Assembly: GCA_027596035.1 (NCBI GenBank)
Contig: JADGJA010000250.1
Location: forward strand, 1 to 27,769
DNA from: Thoreauomyces humboldtii
Lineage: Eukaryota; Chytridiomycota; Chytridiomycetes; Spizellomycetales; Powellomycetaceae
Direction: 5' to 3'
Length of the DNA: 27,769 nucleotides
Shown: positions 10,501 through 20,900 of the stretch, piece by piece
How positions within the stretch are numbered: position 1 is the stretch's first letter
Layout of the letters: every line of letters begins with the position of its first letter
The notes under the pieces: generated by a model
What the model saw: the letters and a program-made list of their open reading frames with translations, nothing else
Told to the model about the DNA's origin: nothing
The model's database searches: none
Position numbers and translations under genes: made by a program

Positions 10501-11784
10501 TGAGATGAGCATCGGCAGGGGATGGGCGTAGAATCGATATGATATAAGACGTGGTCGATTTGTCCATCGCTTCGACCCGAATCTCCACGTCGCTTTTCCC
10601 AACCGAGACAGCGACGTCTCCGGTGCTGTCCGCTCGAACGATTTGGCAGAACGCATCATTTTCGTTCGCCATGGGCTGGATTTGGAGAGAGGAAATGTCT
10701 GACCCTATGATGGCATCGTAGTGACGAATTGTTCTTGAAAATGGCGGGGAAAAGACTATAGGAGCTGCAATATCTCCTGGTGCACCCTTCCCAAATATAT
10801 TCAAACTCTTGAGAGACGAGTCGTCCATGGCTAGTGTCTGGGAGTATATAAGGCAGATCAAGGCTTCCAGACCATGAGGAGAAAAAGGTTGAGACCTGAA
10901 ATGTGCAAAGCGAAAACGCGTCCAGAAAGAACGCGTCTCGAATTCTCAAAGCTTTCATTTGAGCGTCGCGGCGACGCGGTTCAAACACGATACGTGTATA
11001 TGTTTTCGTTACATCCAGTACCTCGCTTTGAAGAATGCTACCATGTCGGGCTGAAGCGGTTGCGGTGAGCCACCTGAGCCACAAGCTTCACGCGTAGGTG
11101 ACTTACATCGTCGACCGATTTTCCATTGACCCCGGCGTAAAGTTGGATCAGCACCTTGTTCTCGCTGGCCTTGTCCAGAACTTCGATATACTTGCTCAAG
11201 ATGGCAATTCCTCCTGCCCTTCCCTCCCTTACTAGGCTTTGGAGCAAGGCAGGATCCTTGAACCTTTTGAGCTTGATGTAAATTCTGTTTATCTCGCTGG
11301 CTATGAACAGGTCGTCATTTGAAGGGACGTCTGAGAAGGGAAATGCACCGTAAATCGCAGCGACCTCTTCCAGAGTACTGTAGCGCTCCAGAATCGCTGC
11401 TAGCTCGATGTAGGCGTCATGCTGGCGGGGTGAGATCGCGGCTGCCGAAAGGTAATGGGCGCTGATTTGCGCCAATAGGTTGCCGACGGTTTCTGGATAC
11501 GGCGGTTTAAGGTCAAGGACAGTAAGGCGACGAGAGAGAACACGAGCGAGGCCGATGCGGGGTTCTGCAGTCGGGGTTTGCGAGTTGATGCGAGACAATA
11601 GTATTTCAGAGTCGGAAGAAGCTGGTAGAGGAGGTTCTTTTGACAATGGCGCCTTTGTGTTGCCGGATGCCGTCGTGCTAGAGTTTGACTTTGCTGCGAC
11701 GACCTGCGCCGGCTTCGGTCTACCCGTAACCGTAGGTGCTCGGATCGCGGGGGACGCCTTCGCAGTTGTTTGTCCTAAAGTCAT
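7561..11784 (-). CDS. Large TPR / cadherin-like / RING / TRAF-zinc-finger protein (unrecognised)
   Basis: I recognise domains but not the gene. Seven exons: 11784-11107, 11050-11022, 10895-10426, 10361-9082, 9014-8839, 8780-8704, 8642-7561, joining in frame to 1263 aa. Residues 1-60 are low complexity. About 85-258 is helical and TPR-like. About 260-445 holds two tandem cadherin-like beta-sandwich units of PF12733 type (SLKSLNIFG, then HLKELSFSTG, each ending in a YxxxI strand). A C3HC4 RING is at 475-529 (CSLC, CDHQFCFTC, CPLC). TRAF-type zinc fingers are at about 557-639 (CPYTKYGC, HLKGC, CTECY, HREAC). Helices follow, then a TPR region at about 860-1130, and a Lys/Pro/Ala-rich tail with PPKLPSK-like repeats. 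An E3 ubiquitin ligase role is an inference from the RING. A start at 11925 is possible, but 11784 has the better context. The intron at 10362-10425 uses a weak GTCTGT donor but has a CTAAC branch site. Confidence 0.85.
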
Positions 11785-12334
11785 TGTCTTACGACGAAAT
11801 GGGACGTGCTGGACTTGAGCGCTCGGCGGTGTACATGCGGGTAAGCAAAGTTCAGCCACACATCGACCGTATTCATCATCTTCGAGCCTTGACAATGCAT
11901 TCGCATACTGTACTGCATATTGCACCCATCACACCTCCTATATATACATGTACAGGCAACTTCAAAACCCCTGCGCTGCTGCGCATGCCTGCCCCCTCAA
12001 GCGCCGTGAAACGCGTGCATCCGGGAAGATGAGGGACGTGTATACTTTATCCAGAGTGATCAGACCAGAGTCACGAGGTCAAAGGGCAAAAAATGAACCA
12101 GGCAAAAAGGCCTGACATGTGCGTGCTTTCCCCCGGCGGCGGGGACAACCATTTCCCCGGGGGATGTGTCTCGACAGGTTGCAGGCAGGATCACAGTCAT
12201 CATCCCCCGGGTTGCGCGGGGGTTGCGCCCCTGATATATCCAGCGCCTTGAAGATCGCCATCGCCAATTCCCACGCAGAGAACTAAAGTCTCCTTGGAAG
12301 ATACGATATTCAACACCCTTATACAACTGCTACA
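11785..12334. promoter_or_regulatory. Divergent promoter, RING/TPR gene / FOX2-like gene
   Basis: This 550-bp gap lies between two divergent start codons. A TATA-like CTATATATAC sits near 11938-11947. On the FOX2 side there are three GC-rich inverted motifs: CCCCGGCGGCGGGG at 12131-12144, CCCCGGGG at 12155-12162, and a CCCCCGGG...GCGGGGG pair across 12204-12222. GATATATC follows at 12233-12240, about 95 bp before the FOX2-like ATG. The open frames here lack family signal. Regulation by fatty acids is common for beta-oxidation genes but is not shown by this sequence. Confidence 0.5.
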
Positions 12335-15300
12335 ATGAGCGAACTACGATTCGATGATCGCGTTGTCATCGTCACGGGCGCAGGAGGAGGTACACCGTTT
12401 GAAAGGGTTTATGCCTTTCGCCTTAAACTCTGTTGCTCAGGTTGCTAACGGACGTCACTTGCGCTGTTCTCCCAGGTCTCGGAAAGGTACGCACCTACCA
12501 GGATCGACGCTTTCTGGGTCTTCGTGGTCGCTGACCCGGTCGCTTCGCTCTTTTCAGGCCTATGCCACATTCTTCGGTTCCCGAGGTGCCTCGGTTGTCG
12601 TCAACGACCTCGGCGCCAGCCGAACCGGCGATGAAGGTGGAAATCACCGTGTAAGCCATGTCTTTGGCCCTTCTTTCGCGCTGTCTATGTGCCCTAACGG
12701 CAGTTCTTGATGACTTAGGCCGCTGACGTCGTCGTTGACGAAATCAAAAAGGCAGGCGGAAAGGCCGTCGCTAACTACGACTCCGTCGAAGACGGTGACA
12801 AGATCGTCGAGACTGCCCTTGCGGCCTTCGGACGAGTTGATATTGTCATCAACAACGCTGGGTACGCGTGGCTGCCTGGATCAAAGTCTACGAAGCCTGG
12901 TCTGATCTGCTTTCGTAGAATTCTCCGCGACAAATCCTTTGCCCGAATGACCGACGCCGATTGGGATCTCATTCAAAGCGTTCACGTGCGTGGATCGTAC
13001 AAGGTCGCTAAAGCCGCTTGGCCCCACATGCAGAAGCAGGGCTTTGGGCGGTGAGACAACCATCAAAGCGCCCGGAAGTATATCCTGACTCTAAGACATT
13101 CGACCTTACAGTATCATCAACACAGCCTCGGCTGCTGGTATCTACGGAAACTTCGGTCAGGCAAACTACGCGGCTGGTACGAAATATCTTGCTCTGGTCG
13201 AAGAAAAAGACTCTTGAGCTCACTTCTTGAACACAGCCAAGCTTGCCCTCTTTGGGTTCTCAAACACTCTTGCCCGCGAGGGCGAAAAGAAGAACGTGCG
13301 CTGCAACACCATTGCTCCTCTAGCGGCCTCTCGTATGACCGAAACGGTGATGCCCCCAGAGATGCTTGCCGCGTTGAAGCCCGAATTTGTTGTTCCTCTC
13401 GTTGCCTACCTCGTGCACGAGACCACCGAAGAGACCGGTTCCATTTTCGAGGTTGGCGCTGGATTCATCGCCAAGCTTCGATGGGAGCGGTCGCGAGGAG
13501 CGGTCTTCAAGGCTGACTCCAGCTTCACGCCCGCGTCTGTCGGCGCGAAGTGGGAGCAGATCACCAACTTCGACAAGCCCGAGTACCCCACGTCGATCAT
13601 GGACACCAACTGGGTTGGTCTCCTCGAAGAGGCGAAGGCTTTGCAGACCAACCCAAACCCGGGAGAGCTTCGATTCGATGGTAAGGTTGCTGTGATCACC
13701 GGAGCTGGAAACGGTCTCGGACGCGCACATGCTTTGCTCTTTGGAAAGGTATGGTCCACCAGTCCTCACTGAGAAATATTTGGTATACTCATATCAAGAA
13801 TCCAGCTTGGTGCATCGGTGGTTGTGAACGATCTTGGAACTGGAACCAAGGGCGAGGGTGGTGAACAATCCGCAGCCGACAAGGTTGTCGACGAAATTAT
13901 TGCCGCCGGCGGAAAGGCGGTGGCCAACCATGATTCTGTTGAGGATGGTGACAAGGTTGTGCAGACTGCCATCGATGCATTTGGCCGTGTGGACATCATT
14001 GTAAACAACGCCGGGTAAGTGGCGAGTACATTGGCTCCAAGAGTTGTAGCGCAAGCAATTGACAGAATGTCTGCGTTTAGTATTCTCCGCGACAAATCTT
14101 TCACCCGCATGACGGATAACGACTGGTAGGAGATACAACTTTGCTTGCATACGCAAGAATTCCTCTAATCTCGTTGCCGATAGGGACCTTGTCCAGCGCG
14201 TGCACTTGCGTGGTACTTACAAAGTTGCGAAGGCCGCGTGGCCTCACATGCTTAAGCAGAAGTATGGCCGTATCATCAACACCACATCGGCCGTTGGTCT
14301 TTACGGAAACTTCGGCCAGGCAAACTACAGTGCGGCGAAGGCCGGCATAGTAGCGTTCAGCAACACCCTTGCTCTTGAGGGAGCGCGCGCAAACATCAAC
14401 GTTAACACAATCGCCCCGAATGCCGGTACCCGTATGACTGCCACAGTCATGCCCCCAGAGATGGTTGAGGCACTCAAGCCTGACTACGTGGCGCCTCTCG
14501 TCGCTTACCTCGGCCATGATAGCACGACAGAGACCGGTGGCATCTTCGAGGTCGGCTCCGGATGGACGGCAAAGGTCCGCTGGCAGAGGACCGGGGGCGT
14601 AGGTTTCCCTGTCAACAAGACCCTCCTTCCTGAGCACATCGCCGCCAAGTGGGCCGAGATCACAAACTTTGAAGACGGCCGCGCCACGTACCCCACCAGC
14701 ACCCAGGATTCCTTCGCAGCCGTGCAGGCCAACTTCGATAATGTTTCCAGCGATGTCGCTCCGGCTGCGCAAAAGCACGGTGCAGCGGAAACCAAGGCGA
14801 CGCCTCCTGCTGCTGCCGCCGCCAAGGCCAGTGGTGACGTTGCTGTTCCTGGGTTTGCTGCCTCCAAGGTCTTCACTCAGATTGCGGCAGGCTGGAATGC
14901 GGCGCCGGCTGCTGGCAAGTCTGCGCAGATCAAGAAGGTATGGTCCATGAGAAGATTCGGTTCCCTGTAATAAAAGAGCTCAACCATGTTTTCCTTAGAT
15001 CAAGTCGGTCTTTGCTTTCGAGATCACAAACTCCGAGGGAAAGAAGCAGGCTTGGTTCGTCGACCTGAAGAACGGTGAAGGAGCCGTCGGCGCTGGCGCT
15101 CCTCCTTCGGGCAAGGCGGACATGACGGTCATTGTGGGCGACAAGGAGTTCATCGAACTCGCTTCCGGCAAGCTGAAGCCCCAAAAGGCGTTCATGGCTG
15201 GCAAGATCAAGATCAAGGGAAACATGTCCTTGGCCACGTAAGTTTACGCGCGAAGAACTGGTTGTGATCCCTTTGAAGGATGCATTGCTCATCATCTGAA

Positions 15301-15358
15301 TCGTAACAGCAAGATTGACGCCGTGCTCAAGCTCGCTGCTCCAAACGCCAAGCTATAG
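12335..15358 (+). CDS. Peroxisomal FOX2/MFE-2-like enzyme, SDR-SDR-SCP2 architecture
   Basis: The two short-chain dehydrogenase domains resemble the (3R)-hydroxyacyl-CoA dehydrogenase part of peroxisomal multifunctional enzyme type 2. Twelve exons: 12335-12389, 12476-12486, 12558-12650, 12719-12861, 12919-13050, 13112-13176, 13237-13748, 13806-14014, 14081-14125, 14184-14937, 14999-15237, 15310-15358, joining to 768 aa. SDR-A is about 1-300 (TGAGGGLGKAYA; S151, Y164, K168). SDR-B is about 310-610 ([13 protein letters not shown]457, Y470, K474). Both have NNAGILRDKS and a complete Ser-Tyr-Lys set. An Ala-rich linker leads to an SCP2 sterol-carrier domain at about 656-768. The protein ends AKL, a type 1 peroxisomal targeting signal. 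The usual fungal FOX2 is SDR-SDR-hydratase (MaoC fold) and human HSD17B4 is SDR-hydratase-SCP2; here no hydratase segment exists between SDR-B and SCP2. Exon 2 is 11 nt and is required to give GGLGK. Confidence 0.93.
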
Positions 15359-15649
15359 AAAACTTCTCCGTTCTTTCTCATTTTCATTCAATCCCTTTTG
15401 TAATCTAATCCTACAAGGGATAAACTGGTGCCGGGTGCTGCTTGTTGTTCGGTTTCTCCAATGCAGCAACCCTCTAGGCTACGCTGCATAACGTAGATAC
15501 CGCCCGCATGCCGGATGAGCTGACGTTGAGTGCAACTGCAGTACGTATGTGATGGACGGAAAACTGAGAGAGTTTCTACTATCGTATATTGTGCAGCACG
15601 CTCCCGGCCACTGATCTCCTGCTAAAGAATACTAAGGGTGCTGCAGATG
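15359..15649. other. Convergent 3' intergenic region, FOX2-like / AN1 genes
   Basis: A 291-bp gap between facing stop codons, holding both 3' UTRs. The plus strand is T-rich just after the FOX2-like stop (about 15365-15405). No canonical AATAAA, gene or repeat is visible. Confidence 0.45.
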
Positions 15650-16102
15650 CTAGACTTTTTCTGCGACGCACTTCTGGCCTAATAATTTGTTCGTGTTTCT
15701 CTCGGCTGAATCCGAACGGCACTTTTGCTTTGGAAGAAATGAGTCAATAACAGGTGAGGGCGTCCTGAAAGCGTGTGGCTTACGATATTGTTGCAAAGGT
15801 GCGACTCTGGGAGACTGAGGAAAAATCGGGAGTATGGGAAGAAAGTCGATCGTCAGTCAGCTCACGGAACGGGACGTACTCGCTTTCTGAGTGAAGGGGT
15901 AAGCTCACCGATGCTTGGAGCAAAACTTGCTCCCGCAGTAACGACAATCGCCGACGATTTTCACGGCTCTGTCTCCACATCCTTCTTTGGTGCACCGGGG
16001 AGCGTTGGACTTTGGCTTGGAGCTGGGCGTTCCGGGAGCCGAGGAGGAGGCGGAACCGGGTGCGCTGGCGGGAGCAGAGGATGGGTTGCTGTTGTCTGCC
16101 AT
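15650..16102 (-). CDS. Small AN1-type zinc-finger protein (ZFAND/Tmc1-like)
   Basis: Three exons, 16102-15909, 15814-15784 and 15727-15650, give a 100-aa protein. Residues 1-35 are Ser/Ala/Pro-rich and probably disordered. An AN1 zinc finger spans 37-72 with ligands C37, C42, C53, C56, C61, H64, H70 and C72 (spacing C-x4-C-x10-C-x2-C-x4-C-x2-H-x5-H-x-C), including the typical CSKHRLPESH. After the finger a short tail, CRSDSAERNTNKLL then GQKC, closes the protein. This layout, with the finger near the C terminus and a short tail, resembles yeast Tmc1 and other stress-related AN1 proteins that act with the proteasome or Cdc48. The function is inferred from family only. Without splicing, the frame stops just after CSKHR, so the 31-nt middle exon supplies the last two zinc ligands. 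Confidence 0.86.
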
Positions 16103-16345
16103 GCTGGAAGTTCGACGAGAGTTGGGACTAGACTTTTCTGTGAGGGAGAGACCTGAGGGCGAATGGACGAGAGGCGTTGCACTGTCATGGCTATTGCTGA
16201 CCTAATCCATTTTTCAGGAAGTGACTTATGATTCTCTGCCGCAGCCAAATGGCGCCGATTCTGCGTACTTGACGGGACATGCTCAAATATGGGGGAGTGC
16301 TTCGAAGAGAGGCACCATGCGAATATTGGATTGCTGATTTCAAAA
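16103..16345. promoter_or_regulatory. Upstream region of the AN1 gene
   Basis: These 243 bp separate the AN1 gene start from the rhomboid gene stop, both on the minus strand. The interval must hold the AN1 promoter and the rhomboid 3' UTR. No TATA box or poly(A) signal stands out. Open frames crossing it are antisense shadows. Confidence 0.4.
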
Positions 16346-17518
16346 TCACCACCGCCCTGGAAACCGTCCTCGCCGCACGTTCATGTACCAATATGCTGCT
16401 CCTGCTACTGCTCCTCCGACGTGACCCGCCGTATCAGTCCGTCCCGACGTTCCAGTCCAGGAACGATAAGCGTCATAAAGCACGAAGCCACCGATCGCGC
16501 CGATCGCTGGGACCGGAACAATTCCCATGATGTAGATCATCGACGTCGGATACGTCAGAGCGTACACTAGCGTGGTGCCCGTCACCGATCCGCTTGCACC
16601 GAGAGACGTGGTCTTTTTGCGCACAGTCCTTCCAAAGCGGTCTTGATAGGTCGACATGGATTGATGGATCAGGGACGCGACCGAACTCGTGAGTCCGGCC
16701 CCCAAATACAGCAGCAAAAAGTTTCGATTCCCGACGATGTCCATCACCACGGGCCCGAACGAATAAAGAACGAACATATTCGCCAGGATATCTAGACGTT
16801 GTTGTCCATTAGCAAGTTCTGCAAGGCGGGCGGGTCGTAAGTTTAGCACTCACGGAAAAGCTCATTGTGGCTGAACGAGGCGGTCAGCAATGTCCACCAT
16901 CTGTTGGCACCAAACACGTTGTCATAGTTCAAGAGAAAGTTGTTGCTGACAAATCGGAGTAGAGCCCCATCGCCATATGATTTGGCATTCCCGATCGCAT
17001 ACTGCCATAAAAGGAATACTATGCGTATCCGTGAGTCAACTCAACGAGCAGATGAAGACGCACTGAAACCGTCTGCGAGGGTCTGTACCTCCCACGTTGG
17101 CTCCAATGAGACCATAAAGAATCCTGTTCTTTGTCCAAGGGTCACGGTAGTAGCCACCGCGAGACCCGGTGCCCTGCAACCAGTTGGTCCGAATCGCGCG
17201 ATTTTGGGCAAGATTGACGCCTAGTTTCGGTGGTGACCGAGGCAATTGTGAGAGCAGCAAGGCCCTTGATCGAAACGAGGCTAGGGTGAACGACGTATTG
17301 GAACGCAGGCCATGAAAGGAACGAAAAGCGATGTAGCTCTGAGGAAGTCCGCGTTGGAATGACGGGCGTGTCGGAAGGCGAAACAGGATGTATGGTCGGA
17401 CTTTGCAGGTCGAGAAGCCCCGCCCAGAACCCCTGCTCGCTTGAATTCCGGCGTTAAGAACTGGGAGCTGCATGCAAGCCGAGATACGTGGGGCGAGTAC
17501 AGCCCTAGGGAAGGTCAT
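16346..17518 (-). CDS. Mitochondrial rhomboid serine protease (Pcp1/PARL type)
   Basis: Intramembrane protease of the inner mitochondrial membrane; in yeast Pcp1 processes Mgm1 and Ccp1. Three exons, 17518-17089, 17018-16854 and 16791-16346, join in frame to 346 aa, the same length as yeast Pcp1. The first ~90 residues are Arg/Ser-rich with almost no acidic residues, as expected for a mitochondrial presequence. The rhomboid core follows: ILYGLIGANVGVFLLW, then WWTLLTASFSHNELFHILANM. The catalytic serine is S265 in LGASGSVTG, and the catalytic histidine is H322 in AGHVGGAVAGAAYW. Hydrophobic segments between these fit the membrane helices. M16 is an alternative start that would still leave a presequence. 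The protein ends shortly after the last helix (NVRRGRFPGRW), as in other members. Confidence 0.93.
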
Positions 17519-17743
17519 TTTGCCGCTGTAGATGTTCTCTTCGCGGTTCTTGAATCGGTCCGAGAGTCATCGTCATTTGCAGGAGACGATGGATCATGGA
17601 GTACTGCGCCACACAAGTCCCGTTCCCTGTCCTTGCCCCACGTTCTTCCCCACCCACCTTTTCCCACCTCCTTCGAGCGTCTCCTGAACGTGCTTTGCTC
17701 ACGACATCGCCCAGGATGTAGCATGCAAAGTACATCCTCTTGT

Positions 17744-17783
<40 letters not shown>

Positions 17784-17942
17784 CTCTCTAGTTGTTCTTT
17801 ATATCTATCGCTTCTCTCTTCTCTCTCTGTCTCGTCCCGCACTGTTTCTTTACATCTCTTCTTCTGACCGCTTCAACCCGATTCCTTCCCGAAAATCTCT
17901 TCGCCATCCTATTTACTTTCCCGACTCTAAACCTCACCAAGC
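17519..17942. promoter_or_regulatory. Divergent promoter, rhomboid / IBTK-like genes
   Basis: This 424-bp gap separates two divergent starts. The half nearest the IBTK-like gene is strongly pyrimidine-rich on the plus strand, with the CT microsatellite and further TCTCTCT blocks to about 17830, which may form its 5' UTR or core promoter. No TATA box is clear. Open frames here are low complexity. Confidence 0.5.
17746..17778 (+). repeat. (CT)n microsatellite
   Basis: A perfect CT dinucleotide run of 33 nt in the divergent promoter, about 165 bp upstream of the IBTK-like start codon. It is flanked by imperfect CT-rich sequence. Such runs can exclude nucleosomes or form H-DNA; that is not shown here. 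Confidence 0.97.
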
Positions 17943-20900
17943 ATGTTCTCCGCTGTGAGAAACAGGGACCTCTCAACCCTTCGCTCGCTATTGCAGCAAT
18001 CGGAATCCTCAGTTACAACATCGTCGAATGCCCCGCGACATGGATCCGCCAGCGGCAGTGGCAGTCTCGGGAAGCACAACGGAGCATTTCTCAGCAAGCA
18101 CCGCTCATCGTCGACACTCATCGTCGACCCCAATGGACGCGACGCAGAGGGAGCCTGTCCGCTTCATGTAGCCATCGCACTTGGTCAAGAAGAGGTCATC
18201 CTGGCACTGCTTCAATGTTCGAAGGTCAATCCGAATCTGCAGGACGTCGAGTCCGGATACACTCCATTGCACAAGGCTGTGTACGATGGCAACCTGCGAC
18301 TGGCTCTTCAAATCATTCGTGTGCGCAGCGACTGCGACCTGAGTTTGCGGGATAGAGAAGGGAATACTTGCTTGGACTTGCTGATGTCGACCATGGCTGT
18401 CGCCGATGCTACCTCGCCTCAGCGGCGGAAGAATAAGGAGGCCGAGTCCGACGACGAGAGCGTCGCTGACGAGACGGATAGGCGGCAAGATAGGGGGCAA
18501 ACGACCGAGATCTTAGATCCGGCCACTTCTCTATGGACGTGGGGTGCAAACAGTAAGTTTACTCTTCCGTTCCGAAAGGCCCCGACGCGAACCTACCAAA
18601 TGCTTACGCATTCGATCGTACTTAGCGAATTACATTTTGGGCCACGCCAATTCCGACGATCGAGCGTACCCGGAGCAGGTCGACATTACTGCAACTTACA
18701 AAAAGCGACATGCGTACGTCACGGCCACCACTTTTTCATCTCACGAACCGCTGTTGCAAAGCGTCGTGCTGTCGAAGTATCATAGTGCGATCGTCACATC
18801 CAAGCAGCTATTCGCCAACGGCTTTGGAGCTGGAGGCAGACTCGGTCTGGGAAATGAAGAAACGGTGCTTCGACCTACCGCTGTGTCAGGGATTACTGGC
18901 GAGGTTGCAGACTTGGCATTGGGCCCTGAACATACGATAGCTGTTACCCGCAACGGCGAAGTATACACGTGGGGGAGCAACAAGTACGGTCAGCTAGGCT
19001 ATCTCACTGAGGGAATTGGGCAGAATCCTTGCGAGCTGGCACCGCGTGAAGTCGGAGGTGTCATCAAGAAGATACGGATCATGGGAGTTGCAGCATCACG
19101 GCACCATTCAGCGGCATTCTCGGACACTGGAGCGATCTACACGTGGGGATTGAGCGTCGGTCAGCTCGGATATCCGCAACCACTGAACACCAGCCATGCT
19201 CATCCAAAGAAGATCACGGATTTCCCGCAACAACCGTTGCTTCAGCTCAGTGCAACGAAAAACGCCACGGCGGTCCTCACCTGTTCGCACGATGTTTTCG
19301 TGTTTGCAGAATCCAAATTTTCGCGCGTTACCTTCGCCTTCCAACAGTTCCCAAAGGAAATCCGCGTGCATCATCCTCGAGGCCACGCCGCTGCACCCGT
19401 GATCACGAAGATCGTGTCGGGGAACCATCAATTCGCCGCTTTGGCGTCATCAGGCGACGTTTTTGTCTGGAGTCCGCCTGAAGCTCAATTCCAGGAAACC
19501 TGGCAGCAGCAGGCCTTCCCGCAGAAAAAGCCAAAGAAGGTCTGGAGCGTCAGAAAAAAACATCTCGCCGCCCGTGATGTTGCCATAGGAATCGACTCCA
19601 GTCTCATCATCCGGACGGATAACGGTCATGTTTACGTAGGATTGCGACGGAAGCAAACGAAGCAGAAGGTCATTCAATCCATGGATTCCGATGCAAGCCA
19701 GCAGACAGTGTACTTCAAGTATCACAAAATTCCTTTCCTACAGCATGCAGAAAAGGTGGCCGCGAGTGCATCGGGTGGATTTGCCGTTACGAGGCTCGAC
19801 AAAAGGCCTCCGGCCGTCCACGTGCCGTCGTGTACTCTTCGTGACCACTTAAGGACAGTGCTCAGTCGGACGCGGGAAGGGGATAAGGGTATCTCTGAAG
19901 ATGCAGCAAGTGCTGCGGCGGATGTAATGTTCACCACGCGCGACAATCAGCAGGTCCGAGCGCATCGTGCAATTCTCGCGTGCCGGTCGAGTGCTTTCCG
20001 GCGGGTATTCGCAGATCCAGCGACCAGCACGCTACCCAGCCTGACTGTTCGTCTGGAAAATGCAACATGGGAAGTCGATTGCCCACAGTGGCACTCTCGG
20101 ACCTTGAATCTGGTGTTAGATTTTATCTATACCGGAGGATATCAGCGGGGATGGGACGCTTCCGTGCACCTGCGGCACTCGCCAGCCAAGCCTCAAAAGC
20201 TTTCCAAAGCGGCTCGCAGGCGAAGTAGCGTTTTGACCTTGGCCCCACCTTTGGCGCCTGATGAAGACGAGCTGTCGCCCTCGGATTTGTATCGAGAGTT
20301 CTCGGATTTCGTCCAGACGGCTGAACTCGGAGACGCGGAGACAACTGGTTCCGGTGATATTCTTCTGCATGCACAGATTCTTGCATTGAACCGTAGCTTG
20401 GACGTATGCCCTCCCGATACCGCTATCCGTGGCTCGGACGGCGACGTTCTTGCACATCAGGTGATCCTTACAGGTCGCTGCGCCTTTTTCGCCGCCACAA
20501 TGGACACGAGATGGTCTGCACAGGGGAATGGCACTACGCTTCGTGATGACGGTCCACGTGTCGTTTTACTGCCGCACGTCCGTTGCGAGGTTCTTCACGT
20601 CGTTCTCGGCTACATTTACGGGAAATTTGGAGATGCGATATTCGCAGAGTGCCAGAAACCGACAGTCCCTGAATTCGTTGCTTTTGTTACGGAGGTTCTT
20701 GCTTGTGCAGATGAACTGATGTTGGAGGGCCTCAAGAAGGCCTGTGAGTCAGTGACAATGCGCAGTCTATGTGTCGGCAATGCAGTCGACACACTCGTAG
20801 TAGCCGACTGGTACGGCTGCGTTGAACTGAAGGACCGCTGCTTGGACTTTATTTGCTGGAACCTGGAGACCATGGTTGAAAACAGGGCTCTCGAAAGTCT

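Noticed and set aside
10840..10856. TATATAAGG-like TATA box
   Set aside because: It lies inside a coding exon of the RING/TPR gene (encoding part of LIYSQT) and has no start codon in a suitable place.
14101..14778. 225-codon open frame antisense to the second SDR domain
   Set aside because: It is the complement of a well-supported coding exon with strong third-position C/G bias, which opens antisense frames. The translation matches no family.
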